A stretch of 64,000 bases of DNA from Zingiber officinale (Eukaryota > Streptophyta > Magnoliopsida > Zingiberales > Zingiberaceae): assembly GCF_018446385.1 (NCBI RefSeq), contig NC_055990.1, positions 22,439,558 to 22,503,557 of the forward strand, read 5' to 3'. The notes beneath the pieces were generated by a model. It worked only from the letters and a program-made list of their open reading frames with translations. It did not search any database and was not told the DNA's origin. A program made the translations under genes and the position numbers. This document shows, in pieces, positions 1 to 11,600 of the stretch (position 1 is its first letter; each line of letters starts with the position of its first letter).

Positions 1-25
1 CTATTACACATCATAACAATTATTA

Positions 26-1187
26 GGGGGTGTTTGGTATGAGCATGGGAATGGAAATCATTGTATTGTGGAATGAGAATGGGTATGAGCATGAATATCA
101 CTCTTAAAAGTAATATTTGGTTAGTTGCATACTTTCTATCGGAATAAATCAATATTTCCTTTTTTACCCTTAAAGGAAAATAAGAGAAAAAAAATTAGAT
201 GTGAGAGAAAGATGAATGTGAGAGAAAAATATGATTAAAGAGAATGATGAGCGAGAAAATATAATGAGAGAGAAAGTGTGATGAGAAAGAATGAAGAGAG
301 AGAAAGTATGATGTGAGAAAAGGAGAAAAGAGTGTGATAGAAGAGAGAATGATGAGAGAAGATGAGAGATAAGATATGATGTGAGAGAAAGTATGATGGG
401 AGAGGATGAAGAGTAAGAAAATGTAATGAGAAAAAATAAGGAGAGAAAGAGTGTGCGTGTGATGAGAGAGATTGAGGAGAGAGTGAGTGTGTGTGATGAG
501 AGAGATTGAGGAGAGAGAGAGTATGATGAGAGAGAAAGTGTGATGAGAAAAAAAGAGAACAGTGAATGTGATGGGAGAGATTGAGAAGAGAGAAAGTATG
601 ATGAGAGAGAAAGTGTGTTGAGGAAAAAAAGGAAGGAGTGTGACAAGAGATATTGAGGATAGAGAAAGTGTGATGAGAAAAAAAAAAGAGAAAAGAGAAT
701 GTGATGGGAGAGATTGAGGAGAGAGACAGTATGATGAGAGAGAAAGTATGATGAAAAAAAAGAAGGAAGAGAGTGTGATGGAAGAGATTGAAGAGCGAGA
801 AAGTGTAATGAGAAAACAAGGGAAGAGAGTGTGATAGGAGAGAGAAAGTGTGTGATAAAATGATGAAAGAGAAAATATGATGAGAGAGAACAAGAAGAGA
901 GAAGTGATATGAAAGAAAAAATAAATAAATAAATTTTGATATTTGATATTAAGGGAGAAAATTTTAGTTTTCGGTCAAGGGTATTTTTGGAATAAGGGAA
1001 TATTTTGATTGATGAAAATAGGATAATGACTCATTGAAGGGGAGGTACATGAGAATGAGTTATTATCCAATTTCAAGGATTCATTCATTTATTTGTATTC
1101 CTATTCCTATAATCCAAACATTAACAATGACAATCAATGATTCTCATTCTCATTCCTCATTCCTATTTCCTTAAACCAAACACCCCC
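26..1187. mobile_element. Harbinger/Tourist-like element with inverted termini
   Basis: The left end reads GGGGGTGTTTGG and the right end is its complement, CCAAACACCCCC. The match continues imperfectly for about 60 bp on each side (GGAATGAGAATG-type motifs). The flanks are TTA at 23-25 and TTA at 1188-1190, the 3-bp target-site duplication typical of PIF/Harbinger and Tourist elements. No transposase is encoded, so the element is non-autonomous. Its core is an expanded purine-rich minisatellite, and its 1162 bp is long for a Tourist MITE. Confidence 0.8.
190..905. repeat. Purine-rich minisatellite (GAGAGAAAGTGTGATGA-like)
   Basis: One strand is almost pure purine plus T, with degenerate units such as GATGAGAGAGAAAGTGTGAT repeated with irregular length through the core of the Harbinger-like element. 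The opposite strand reads as Ser/Leu-rich open frames in three registers. That is a by-product of the repeat and not evidence of a gene. Confidence 0.85.
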
Positions 1188-1190
1188 TTA

Positions 1191-2645
1191 ATTATTGCAT
1201 GGTGTAATAGCTACCTATTAGTTGTTACCGTCTAATCTGAAAATTTGATCCCAAAATATTTTATACACTTCTCTTTAAAATGGGCACCATTGATGTTATT
1301 TGGAGAAGGACGCCGTTTGATAAATGATGGACACCCTTTGATTTTTACCCATAAATATTTTTAATATAAAAATATTTTATATATAATATTTTTATTAAAT
1401 TAAATTAAATATTTTATCACGATGTACTTATTTTCCAATTTGGAAAACTTTTTAAAAATAATGATACTCTTTTTAAAAATATAAAAAAGACTGTTGTCTA
1501 AAATTAATTACCATTTAAATTATTAAAAATATAAAAAATAATTTATCATTTCTTTTTTGTTCACTTTAGTTTCCTTTGTCCTCAAAGGAAACGAAAAAAA
1601 ATGCCGTTTAAACGATTTAATTAAATCTCACGTAAATTCCTAATAGCATAATTTTACATGCTTCTTATTATTACCATCCATGTATCCTTTAAGGGAACGT
1701 ACATCTTCGGGCTAAGGTATTAAGTTATCATTTAGACATCTATAATTCAATCTCTATGAATTAATTCGATTCTATCTGTGGAGACACCATCTGAATAAGA
1801 ATTATGAAAATAAATGGGGCTCACTCAAAGGACAGGTGAGATATTCTGATCCATAATTTATGGATTAAAAAATGGTCCATTATCTATAATTAATAGATTA
1901 TGATACATCCTATTTATTTAACAGATAATTTGTCAAAATAAATCAATCTAAATTATTCTTTCATTAGTAAATTACAGACAAAGGATCCGTCCTCCATAGA
2001 GGTAAGTGAAATCCATCCACTTTGAGATTAGATCTTCTGTTTTTATATTTCTATTTTTATGTTCTCATGTTCCTTTGTTGATCAGATGGTCATGATATTT
2101 TTATAATTTACATTGTATCCTTAAGATGTGATATAATTCGTCCGATCGATAAAGGGATATAGAGATACAAAAAATAATTAATCAAGCTGAGTAACGTCGA
2201 GTTTGGGATGATCGATCTGATTCCACGGAAGTTTTCCACCAGCCACTAAAGTAAATTGGGAAATGCTCATAGCGGGTAGTCCAGGAGCCCAATATCCTTT
2301 AATTGCGTGTTTTATTTGGGGAAAAAAAATTCTATAAATTTATTATAGATGAAGCTTAAATTATAAATATTTAGATGACAATTTGAATATCCTATTGTTA
2401 CATCATAATCTCATAGACATAAAAACACAAGAATTGGGGGGCAAAGTACTGCCTGTACCCACCCGTGAACGCTTCATTTATCTGCAGTTAGAAATTTCCG
2501 TGGATCGGACCGTAGCTTTCAACTAAGATGCGGCTCGTGGAATCCGCTAGGGCTTCAAAAGCTTCAAGTTCGATTATCTTCCGCCCTTGGCTTCTTCCCG
2601 ATTCGACAGCTTTCTCGACCTCAGCTTCGTCGAATAACTGCGGAG
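1191..2645. other. AT-rich intergenic and 5' flank of the CCNDBP1 homologue
   Basis: No coding signal or clear repeat is visible. The segment from about 1320 to 1560 is very AT-rich. The last 200 bp become more GC-rich and probably contain the promoter and 5' UTR of the downstream gene. An ATG at 2528 opens a different frame that overlaps the real start codon at 2646, so it would be an overlapping upstream ORF if transcription begins above it. Confidence 0.5.
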
Positions 2646-5600
2646 ATGTCAAGGAGCGGAAGAAAGCATCACCTCTCTCGCGTGCTCGACGCTCACATCT
2701 CCACCGTCCAGGAATCCCTCCGGGTACGGCTATGTCGCTCGCTTTTGCTCTTTCCTCTGCTCGGTTTATCTTTTTGATTCAACTGCGCTTCCATCCATGT
2801 GGCAGATTCTGGAGCGCCCGGCAGATTCGGGTCTTGAAAAGGCGGAATGGTCGGAAGTCGTCAAGCTGGGGGATGAGGTCTCTAAACAAGCAACTATGGG
2901 TAATTTGAGATGAAAATTGGTGTTTTTTTATTCAATTTAAACTAAGGATATTGATTCATCCGAGTTGCTACTCAGTGTAGGAACTTACTTCCCCTCTGTG
3001 TGCTTCAAGTATCAAAAGTCCTCATGAGTTCCAAAAGTTCTGGGCTTCGGAATTTGCTTTCTCGACTAATATGAAGAAATGGGGAAATATATTAATGCTT
3101 ATCCGTAGACACTTGCTAGGTTAATTGCTTTTTAGCACAAAATTTAGACATTAGGATAAATATTGCATGGAGTTAATTTCAACAAATCTCTGCACATACT
3201 TTCAATTTCAATTTGAATCTGTATTTTCGATTTAACAGTCTGGTAACACATTCTCAAGTATTGATTCACAATGTCAAACATTAATTTGTTGATAGGTCTT
3301 TGGAAGATGAGCAGACCTATTAGAATTACTATAGATTTGTTAGACTTCTGTTTTTAAATATCTGATGCTGTTAGATTGTGTTCCGGCCAAAATCCAGTGG
3401 ATGGATTGCGTTACTCCTCGGAGATCGTTGGGGAAGATGAAGAAAAAACCTCTATCTGACGAAATTGCCATGACAGGAGGACGGAGAGGGTGAGTTGTCT
3501 TTGATATTGGCTAGGTCGCGGAAAGTTTTCGAAGGGAAGGTTAGTTGTCCTCTGTGTTGATGGACTTGTCGTGAGTTGGAGGGAGGCGAGGCCATTAGAG
3601 ATGCTTGAGGAGTTGTAGAAGGGTGTCACCGTGCATTGCAAGGAAAACCGAATAGTCTAGAAAGCCTATGAGGAGTAGAGGAGCATAGGAGAGGGTTATA
3701 ATGGAGATCGATGCCCTGGCACGTCCACTCTGACGCCCATGTCAGTCTCTAATGGCGGAGATAAAGAAGATGAACAATAGTAAATGTGTGTATGTAGTCA
3801 TCTGTAAAAGTATACATGTACCTTGGCCTGAGGGGCGCCACTTTTTTATAGCATGAAGGAGTGGGATATGAGTGTGACTGTATGAGCAGAGCGCTGAGCC
3901 GAACGTAAGAGGCATGGAGCCGAGGGCTGATTAGGGGCCAATTGGAGGTGCTGAGTCAAAGGTAGGAGGTACGGAGCCAAGGGCTGAGGAGGTGCTGAGC
4001 TGGAGGTAGGAGGCACGGAGCCTGGGGCCAACTGAGCTAGTTGGGGGCGCTAAGCCGGAGGTAGGAGGCACGGAGTTGGGGTGGACTGGGAGTAGTTAGA
4101 GGCGCTGAGTTGGATGTAAGAGGCACAAAGGTTGGGGCCGATTGGGGGCTAGTTTTATTTATTATTTTTTTTTTTGGGGGGGGGGGGGGGGGGCGCTAAG
4201 CCGGAGGTAGGAGGCTCGGAGCCGAGTGCGTAGAGGCCGCTGCGGCGATGGGCGACCCATAGGTAGCTACAGGTGCTCGAAGGCCGCTTGCGGTTACGAC
4301 AAACACGTGTCAAGAAGGGCAACAGTAGCGACAGGATCTATCGTTGGGGTAGCGAGAGAGGCATGGGCGCACAATGTGATCAAGTTGGCGAAGATGGCAA
4401 GAGGAAAAACCCAACAAACAAGGGTAGCATCCACGAAGGAGAGGAGGCGACGTGTGACCAACGATGAGGGTGAGGAGGGTGATGGCGTAAGGAAGGTGAT
4501 GGTGTGAGGAAGGTCGTGTGGTGGCGATGTTAGCGTTGGGAGTCCTCATTGGCGTGCGAGGCTACGGTGTTGATGGCGATATGTGGAGGTGGAGGCCGCA
4601 TTGACGTGGGGAGGTTGAGGCATCGATGGTGGTGCGTGGAGGCGGAGGTCGTATGAGGAGTAGATTGCGTGAGAGGGTTGCTGGCGACGGAGGCGTCCTC
4701 GATGTGCGAGGCCGAAGCATCGATGACATAGGGAGATATGTGTTGGATCGTTAGCACGTGAGAGGGGAGGTGAATCATGTGATTTTGAAATCGTTCTTTT
4801 ATTTTAAGAGAGCACCCGTGAGACTAGAGGTTGATTACTCCAACAAGGCGAAGGTCCCGTGAGAGTGACAGAGAGAGAGGGAGAGAGGGGTCGGAGATGG
4901 CGATGCCTTTGCGTGAGTAAAACGGGGGGTCCTCCTTACTTCGTCGAAGGAACCCAAAAAAAGGGAAACGAGGGAAAACAACTCTTCTATGTGACTTTCA
5001 TCTATCCCACATCATAAGTCTTCCCCTCAAGTCTAATCGAAGGAGGTGTGAGACCGACTGACTGAATTGTTGTGTCATGGTGGGATGGGTGAAAAAGTTA
5101 CTGAGCTTGTTGGAAGATAAATCACTAGCGTGAGGCTAGGGGCTCGAGGTGAGGAGGGTGATGGTGTGAGGAAGGTCCTGTGGCAGCGATGTTAACGTGG
5201 GGAATCCTCATCGGCTTGCGAGGCCAAGGTGTTGATGGCGACATGTGGAGGCGGAGGCCGCATCGACGTGGGGAGGCTGAGGCATCGATGGTGGTGTGTG
5301 GAGGCAGAGGTCGTGTGAGGAGTAGATTGTGTGAGAGGGTTGTTGGCGACGGAGACGTCCTTGACGTGCGAGGCCGAATCATCGATCGCGTAGGGAGAGG
5401 CGAAGGTCTAGAGGGAGAGATGGCGATACCTTTGCGTGAGTAAAACGGGGGGCCCTCCTTGCTTCGTCGAAGGAACCTTAAAAAAGGGAAACAGGAAAAA
5501 AAACCCTTCTACATGGCTTTCATCTACCCCCACATTATAAGTCTTCCCCTCTAGTCTAATCGAATGAGGTGTGAGACCGACTGACTGGATTGTTGTGTTG

Positions 5601-8600
5601 TGGTGGGATGGGTGAAAAAGTTACCGAGCCTGTTGTAAGATAAATCACTAGTACGAGGTTAGGGGCTTCGAGCTTGTCGTAAGTCAATCGCTAGCCCGAG
5701 ACTAGGGCTCTGAGCTTGTTGTAAGGTAATCGCTAGCGCGAGACTAGGGGCTCCGAGCCTGTCGTCAGACTAAGTGTCTTCTAACTAAGGAGTTGGAAAA
5801 AGAAACTTCGAGCCTGTCATAAGACAATCTGAACCTATCTATGTCCAAGACTGAGAGAATATGGCCCTAAGACTGAGAGGGAGTCTATGACCCAAACTGT
5901 AAGAGAATATGGCGCTAAGATTGAGAGGGAATTTGTGACCCAAATTGCTAAGATTGAGAGGGAGTTTATGGCTCAAACTGCAACAGAATCTAACGCTGAG
6001 ACTGGAGATGGAATTTGTGGCCCAAATTGCGAGTGAATCTGACACTGAGACTGAATCTGTGGCCAACACGACAAGGGTTTAATGCTGAGACTAAGAGTGA
6101 GTTTGTGGCCGAGACGACATGGATCTGGAACTGAGACTAAGAATGAGTTTGTGGCCAAGACGACAGGGGTATGACTCTGAGACTAAGAATGAGTCTGTGG
6201 TCAAGATGATGGGTAGCTCTAAGACTAAGAACAAGTCTACGACCGAGATAGTTTGGCGTTGAGACAACGTTGAGATGTAGAGTCCGTGGCCGAGACAGTC
6301 TGGTGTTGAGATGTAGAGTATGTGGGTAGGGATGGCAATGGGTAGGATTTGGGTAGGATTTCATATCCTCCGTACCCATACCCATTTATTATATCTATAC
6401 TCATACCCATCCCCATACCCATCGGGTATTTAACTTTCATACCCATCCCCATACCCGTCGGATTTTCGGGTATCCATATCCTACCCATCATCCTATTACT
6501 CCCTACCATTCTCATTTTTTAAAAAATATTATCTCAATGTACTTGTCAGCTCTTCCTCGTCTCGCGCTCCTTCGATCGGGTGAACATTTTCCGTAGAAAA
6601 GAAGATAAGATACGTGTTGATGACCGGAAAAAGAGACAAAGTAAGTCTTTTTTTTCTAAGATGGAAAGCGGGCTAAAATTTTTATTTCTCAATAAAAAAT
6701 GAGGCTATATATATATATCGGATATCAGGTAGGGTATGGGTAGGATTTTACTACATCCGCCTCCATACCCATACCCGAATACTCATTTACTATAATCGGG
6801 TATAAAAATGTCCTCCATATCCTCCTCCATTCGGGTCGGATTACCCATCGGATTCGGGTGAAATTGCCATCCTTATATGTGGGCGAGACGATTTGACATT
6901 AGACTATGAGGGAATCTGTGACCCAAACTGATCACAGAATCTGGCACTGAGACTGAGAATGAGTCTGTGACTGAGACGACAGGGTTTGGCGCTGAGACTA
7001 AGAATGAGTCTATGGCCGAGATGACAGGGTATGGTGCTGAGATTAAGAATGAGTCTGTGGCCAAGATGGTCGGTCTGACGTTGAGACATAGAGAGTTTGT
7101 GGCCGAAACAGTCTGGCGCTGAGACAGATAGTTTGTGGTCTGTAGGGCTGTAAATGAACCAAACGTTCGTGAACAAGTTTGGTGTTCAGCTTGGTAAGAG
7201 CTTGTTTATGTTCGTTTAATATACACAAGATTAATTAAATAAACAAGTTTGAACAGCTCGATAATCTAAACAAACAACCTTGAACACATATATGTTCAGC
7301 TCGTTAACGTTCGTGAACAACGTTCATGAACAATGTCCACGAACCATATTTATTAATAAAATTCTTTTCAATATGCTAAATAAATAATAAAATAAATAAA
7401 TAAATATAAATTATCAAATTCAATAACAAATCAAACAACCAAAAATTTCAAACAATCAAATAAGCTTGAATTGAGAGCTCTATAATATTTAAATGAACCA
7501 AGCTCAAGCCAAGCTTGAATCAAGCTCAAGCCAAGCTTGAATACTCATTTCAAAAGCTTGGTTCATTTTAAGCTCGGTTCGGCTCAGTTACCTTATCAAA
7601 CAAGCTTGAACACCCCAAAGCTTAGCTTGGCTCGGCTCGTTTACAGCCCTAGTGGCCTGTGGCCGAGACAGTTTGGCGTTGAGACTAATAGGGTGTCTGG
7701 AGAGGGTTGACTGACATCTCGTCGTGCTCTATCCGTGACTCCCAAGTGTCTACGGTGTTAGGCAGAGGCTTATCGACATCGTGCTCAGGGGAGGCTTACC
7801 GGCATAGATAACATCGTGCTTGATCTGTAACTCCCAAGTGTTTACGGAGTCGAGGAGAGGCTTACTGGCATAGATAACGTCATGTTCGATCAGTGACTCC
7901 CAAGTGTCTGCAGAGTTGGGGAGAGGTTTACCGGTATCGTGCTCAGGAGAGACTTACCAGCATAGAAAATATCGTACTAGATTCGCGAATCCTAAGTGTC
8001 CGCGGAGTCGGGGAGAGGCTTACCAACATCGTGCTTAGGGAGGTTTACTGGCATAGATAACATCATTCTCGATCTGCGACTCCCAAGTGTCTGTGAAGTT
8101 GAGAAGAGGCTTACCGGTATATATGAGCTCAATTTTGACTATGTCCGAGTCGAGAGAGGCAAAACACCTTCAGGTAAATTTGCAAAGAGTGACAATTCAT
8201 ATTTTAAAGATAGAGCTATATGCACTCAAATCTAATGCACAATTTTGAGATGATCCCGCCATTGACCTAGAGATAATATCCTGAACCCTTGACTCCTAAG
8301 TATCCACAGAGTCAGGGAGAGAAGAGTAATATCAGTCCCACTAAGACAAATAATAGCTCGATCCTGCTGAAGGAGAGAATGACCAGATTCCGTTGAGAGA
8401 ATAACTCAATCGCTCAACTCCTGAATGCCCGTGGAGTCGGGGAGAGAATATGATAAGACTCATCCCACTGAGAGAATAACTTGATCCCTCGACTCCCGAA
8501 TATTCACGGGGTCGGGGAGAGAATATGATAACACTTGATCAAGGAGAGAATGACTCGATCCCATTGAGAGAATAACTCGATCCCTCGACTCCCGAATGTT

Positions 8601-11600
8601 TGCAGAGTCAAGGAGAATATGATAAGACTCAATCCGCTGGGGGAGAATGACTCGATCCCGCTGAGAGAATAACTCGATCTTTCGACTCCTAGATGTTCGA
8701 AGAGTGAGGGAGAGAATATGATAGGACTCAACCCCCTGAGGGAGAGAATGACTCGATCCCGTTGAAGGAGAGAATAATTCAATCCTGCTGGTGACATTAA
8801 CATTCTTTTGCGTGATGGTCGCTTCTCCGTCGCAACTTCTTTCTCCATCGATGTCACGTTGTCAACAATCCTTCTAATGTTAACAATCGCAACACCCACA
8901 GATGGTGATAATTTGTTTTGACTAAAATACCGTGGATGGTCAAGCCACCTGTCAACAAACCTGCTGTCGTGCGTTACTCCTCCGAGATTGTTGGGGAAGA
9001 TGAAGAAAGACCTCTATTTGCGGGGGCTACTAGTGAGGCGTCGCTGATGTTGACGAAATTGCTATGACCAGGCGATATTGACCATGTCACGGAAAGTCTC
9101 CGAAGAAAAGGCGAGTTGTCCTTGTGTTGATGGAGTCGCCGTGCGCTGGAGGGAGGTGGGGTCATTGGAGATGTTTGTGGAATTGTAGAAGGGTGTTGCA
9201 TTGCTAGGAAATCCGAATCGTCTAGAAAGTCTGCAAGGAGTAGAGGAGCATAGGAGAGGGTTAGAATGGAGGCTGGGGATGCCTCGGCTCGTCCACTCCG
9301 ACGCTCAAGTCAATCTCCGGTAGGGAAGATGAAGAAGATAAACAGTAGAAATATGCGTATGTAGTTGCTGGGCCTGTGGGGGCGGGAATTTTTTTTAGTA
9401 TGAAGGAGTGGGATGGAGTCAGGGTGTTAGAATAGGGATGAGCAGGTTGTTGAGCTAGAAGTAAGAGGCACAGAGCCGAGGGCCGACTGACGGCTAGTCG
9501 GCGCCGTTGAGGCGGAGGTAGGACAGTGGGGGCCAATTGGGCACTAGTCGGAGGCGCTAAGCCGGAAGTAGGAGGCACAGAACTTGGGGCCGACTGGGGC
9601 AGTCAGGGCGCTAAGCATGGAGCCAGGGGTCGACTGGCTAGTCGGAGGCGTTGAGCCGGAGGTAGGAGACACGGAGCCTAGGGCCGACAAGGGCACTAAG
9701 TCGGAGGTAGGGGGCCGACTACGGCGATGGGTGGCCCATAGGTAGCGATGGGGGCTTAGAGGCCGGCTGCTGCTATGATGGGCGTGTGTAAAAAAGGGGC
9801 GACAGCAACAACATGATCTATCATCGGAGGCAGCGAGAGAGGTATGAGCGTGCGGTGTCATCCCGTTGGCGGAGATGGCAAGGGGCTAAACGCTAAAAAC
9901 AAGGGCAGCAACCATGAAGGATATCTGGGCGGCGAGGTCGGTTGGCGGAGGCCTGGCCAGAGATTGGCGGAAGCGGCAGCCGGCAGCAGTGGCTTGAGGC
10001 GGCGACAATGGAGAGGAGATGACGTGTGACCGACGGCGAGGGTGAAGAGGGTGATGACGTCAGGAGGGTGATGCCGTGAGGAAGGTTCTATGGTGGTGCC
10101 GTTAGCGTGGGGAGTCCTTGTCGGCGTGTGGCGGCGGAGGCATCGTCGACGTGCGAGGAAAAGGCATCGATGGCGGCATGTGGAGGCGGAGGCTGCGTGA
10201 GGAGCAGATTGTGTGAGAGGGTTGCTGGCAGCGGAGACGTCACTGGCATGCGAGGCCGAACCATCGATGGCGTAGGGAGAGGCGAAGGTCCCGTAAGGGA
10301 GAGAGAGAGAGTGTGTGTGTGAGAGAGAGGCCGGTGATGGCAGTGTCTTCTTGTGAGAAAAAAGGGGTTGTCGAAGGAACCCTAAAAAGGGGAAAAGGGG
10401 GGGAAATCCCCCCTGACATCGTGACTTTCATCTATGCCTGCATCAGATTGCTTAGAAAATTGTAAGTATATGCATAGACTTGTGCTACATTCACTTCTTG
10501 CATGTGTTTATTTTATGTATTTGGACTTAACCAAGATCAAGGAACTATTGCTGTGCTGGTAAAATTGCCATTTTTAAAGCATTGTAAGCCAGGGCGAAAT
10601 ACTCAAGGACTTCTCCTTTTGCAGTTTCAGTGTATGTGATTTTGAGGATTCTAATACACATCTACATGAAACAATGAACACAAACTTCATTTTTCTTTCC
10701 AAATTATCCAGCAACTTTGGAAGGGTGACAGTTAAGTGATTGTTACAATTGATATTGTTGTAACTCTTATGATAGTTCTTTGACGAGATTAAACATTTGA
10801 TGCAATTGGATTTCTATCTAATTTAGGACATTCATTTTGAGTTCTGAATATGAATATATATATATATATTCTACTTGCATAAAATTATTGTAGCACTTGG
10901 CTATCATCTTGCTATGTATCTGGATTAACTTGTGACTGATGGAACCAAAAATATGCACGGTTAATTTGTTGATGCTAATAATCATGTTATAGTTTAAAGA
11001 TATAGTGTTGAAGTTTATTAAAAGGCTCCCTCTGAGACATGTTGCTTTTGGTCATTGAAACTTTTTTTTTTTTTTTTGAGATTGACTGCTTTCACTTTGG
11101 ACATGCCACTATGCAGCCGGAATGCTTTGGAGTGGAGAAGCACCTGAAATGAAGGCATTAGAAGAAAACATTGGCGCTTACTGTAACATACTTCATGGTT
11201 TTATCTTACTTTGCCATGGAAGTACAGTTGGAGCAGGGCCTACTCTTCACGCAAACATCAATGTTTCTGCCAAGCAAGTTGTGGAATGCAGCCTCGCACT
11301 ACTAAGAGAAGCAGTTTCCTCCTATGGTGTGCATTACACTTTAAACTCACAATCACATGAATGCCAAAACATCATAGTAATCCTGGCTATTTATTGACTC
11401 TTTGTCACTCGCTCTAATCATCTTCACCGCACTCTGTCATAACAAGTTATGATTTAATAGTTAGACATACTTTAGAAGTGATTTTTCTGTCATACCTAAT
11501 ATTAACTGATGAAATAGGCGGAAAGACAATTGAATTCATTGATTAATCATAGATGCTCTATTGTCCAGAGAAATCAGCTAGAGTTTTGCTTTTCACAAAC

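Larger units (their letters stand above)
5821..7690. repeat. Tandem array, unit of about 40-50 bp (GAGTCTGTGGCCGAGACGAC)
   Basis: Units of the type GACTAAGAATGAGTCTGTGGCCAAGACGACAGG repeat with drift. Two MITEs interrupt the array: 5821-6318, 6884-7134 and 7660-7690 are array, and the rest is inserted DNA. Confidence 0.7.
3379..10446. mobile_element. Non-coding LTR retrotransposon (LARD-like) in CCNDBP1 intron 2
   Basis: Two diverged direct repeats of about 1.6 kb start with TGTT and end with CATCA. The element is flanked by GATTG at 3374-3378 and 10447-10451, a perfect 5-bp TSD. The 3.9 kb between the LTRs has no gag or pol similarity. It is made of several tandem arrays interrupted by two hAT-type MITEs. 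No tRNA-Met primer site follows the left LTR; the sequence there is AAGTCTTCCCCTCAAGTC. This makes it a large non-autonomous element that must borrow proteins from a partner. Orientation is not certain. Confidence 0.8.

Noticed and set aside
170..893. Three overlapping long minus-strand frames rich in Ser, Leu and Phe
   Set aside because: All three registers are open because the repeat lacks stop-forming triplets on that strand. The periodic, low-complexity protein has no domain.
2528..2908. 126-codon frame starting upstream of the CCNDBP1 ATG
   Set aside because: It runs across the real exon 1 and intron 1 in another frame and resembles no protein. The frame from 2646 matches the CCNDBP1 family across splice sites.
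4157..4193. T-run followed by a run of about 18 G as a G-quadruplex control site
   Set aside because: A homopolymer of this kind in an LTR is more likely slippage or an assembly artefact. Similar G or C runs occur at 18288, 39402 and 42757.
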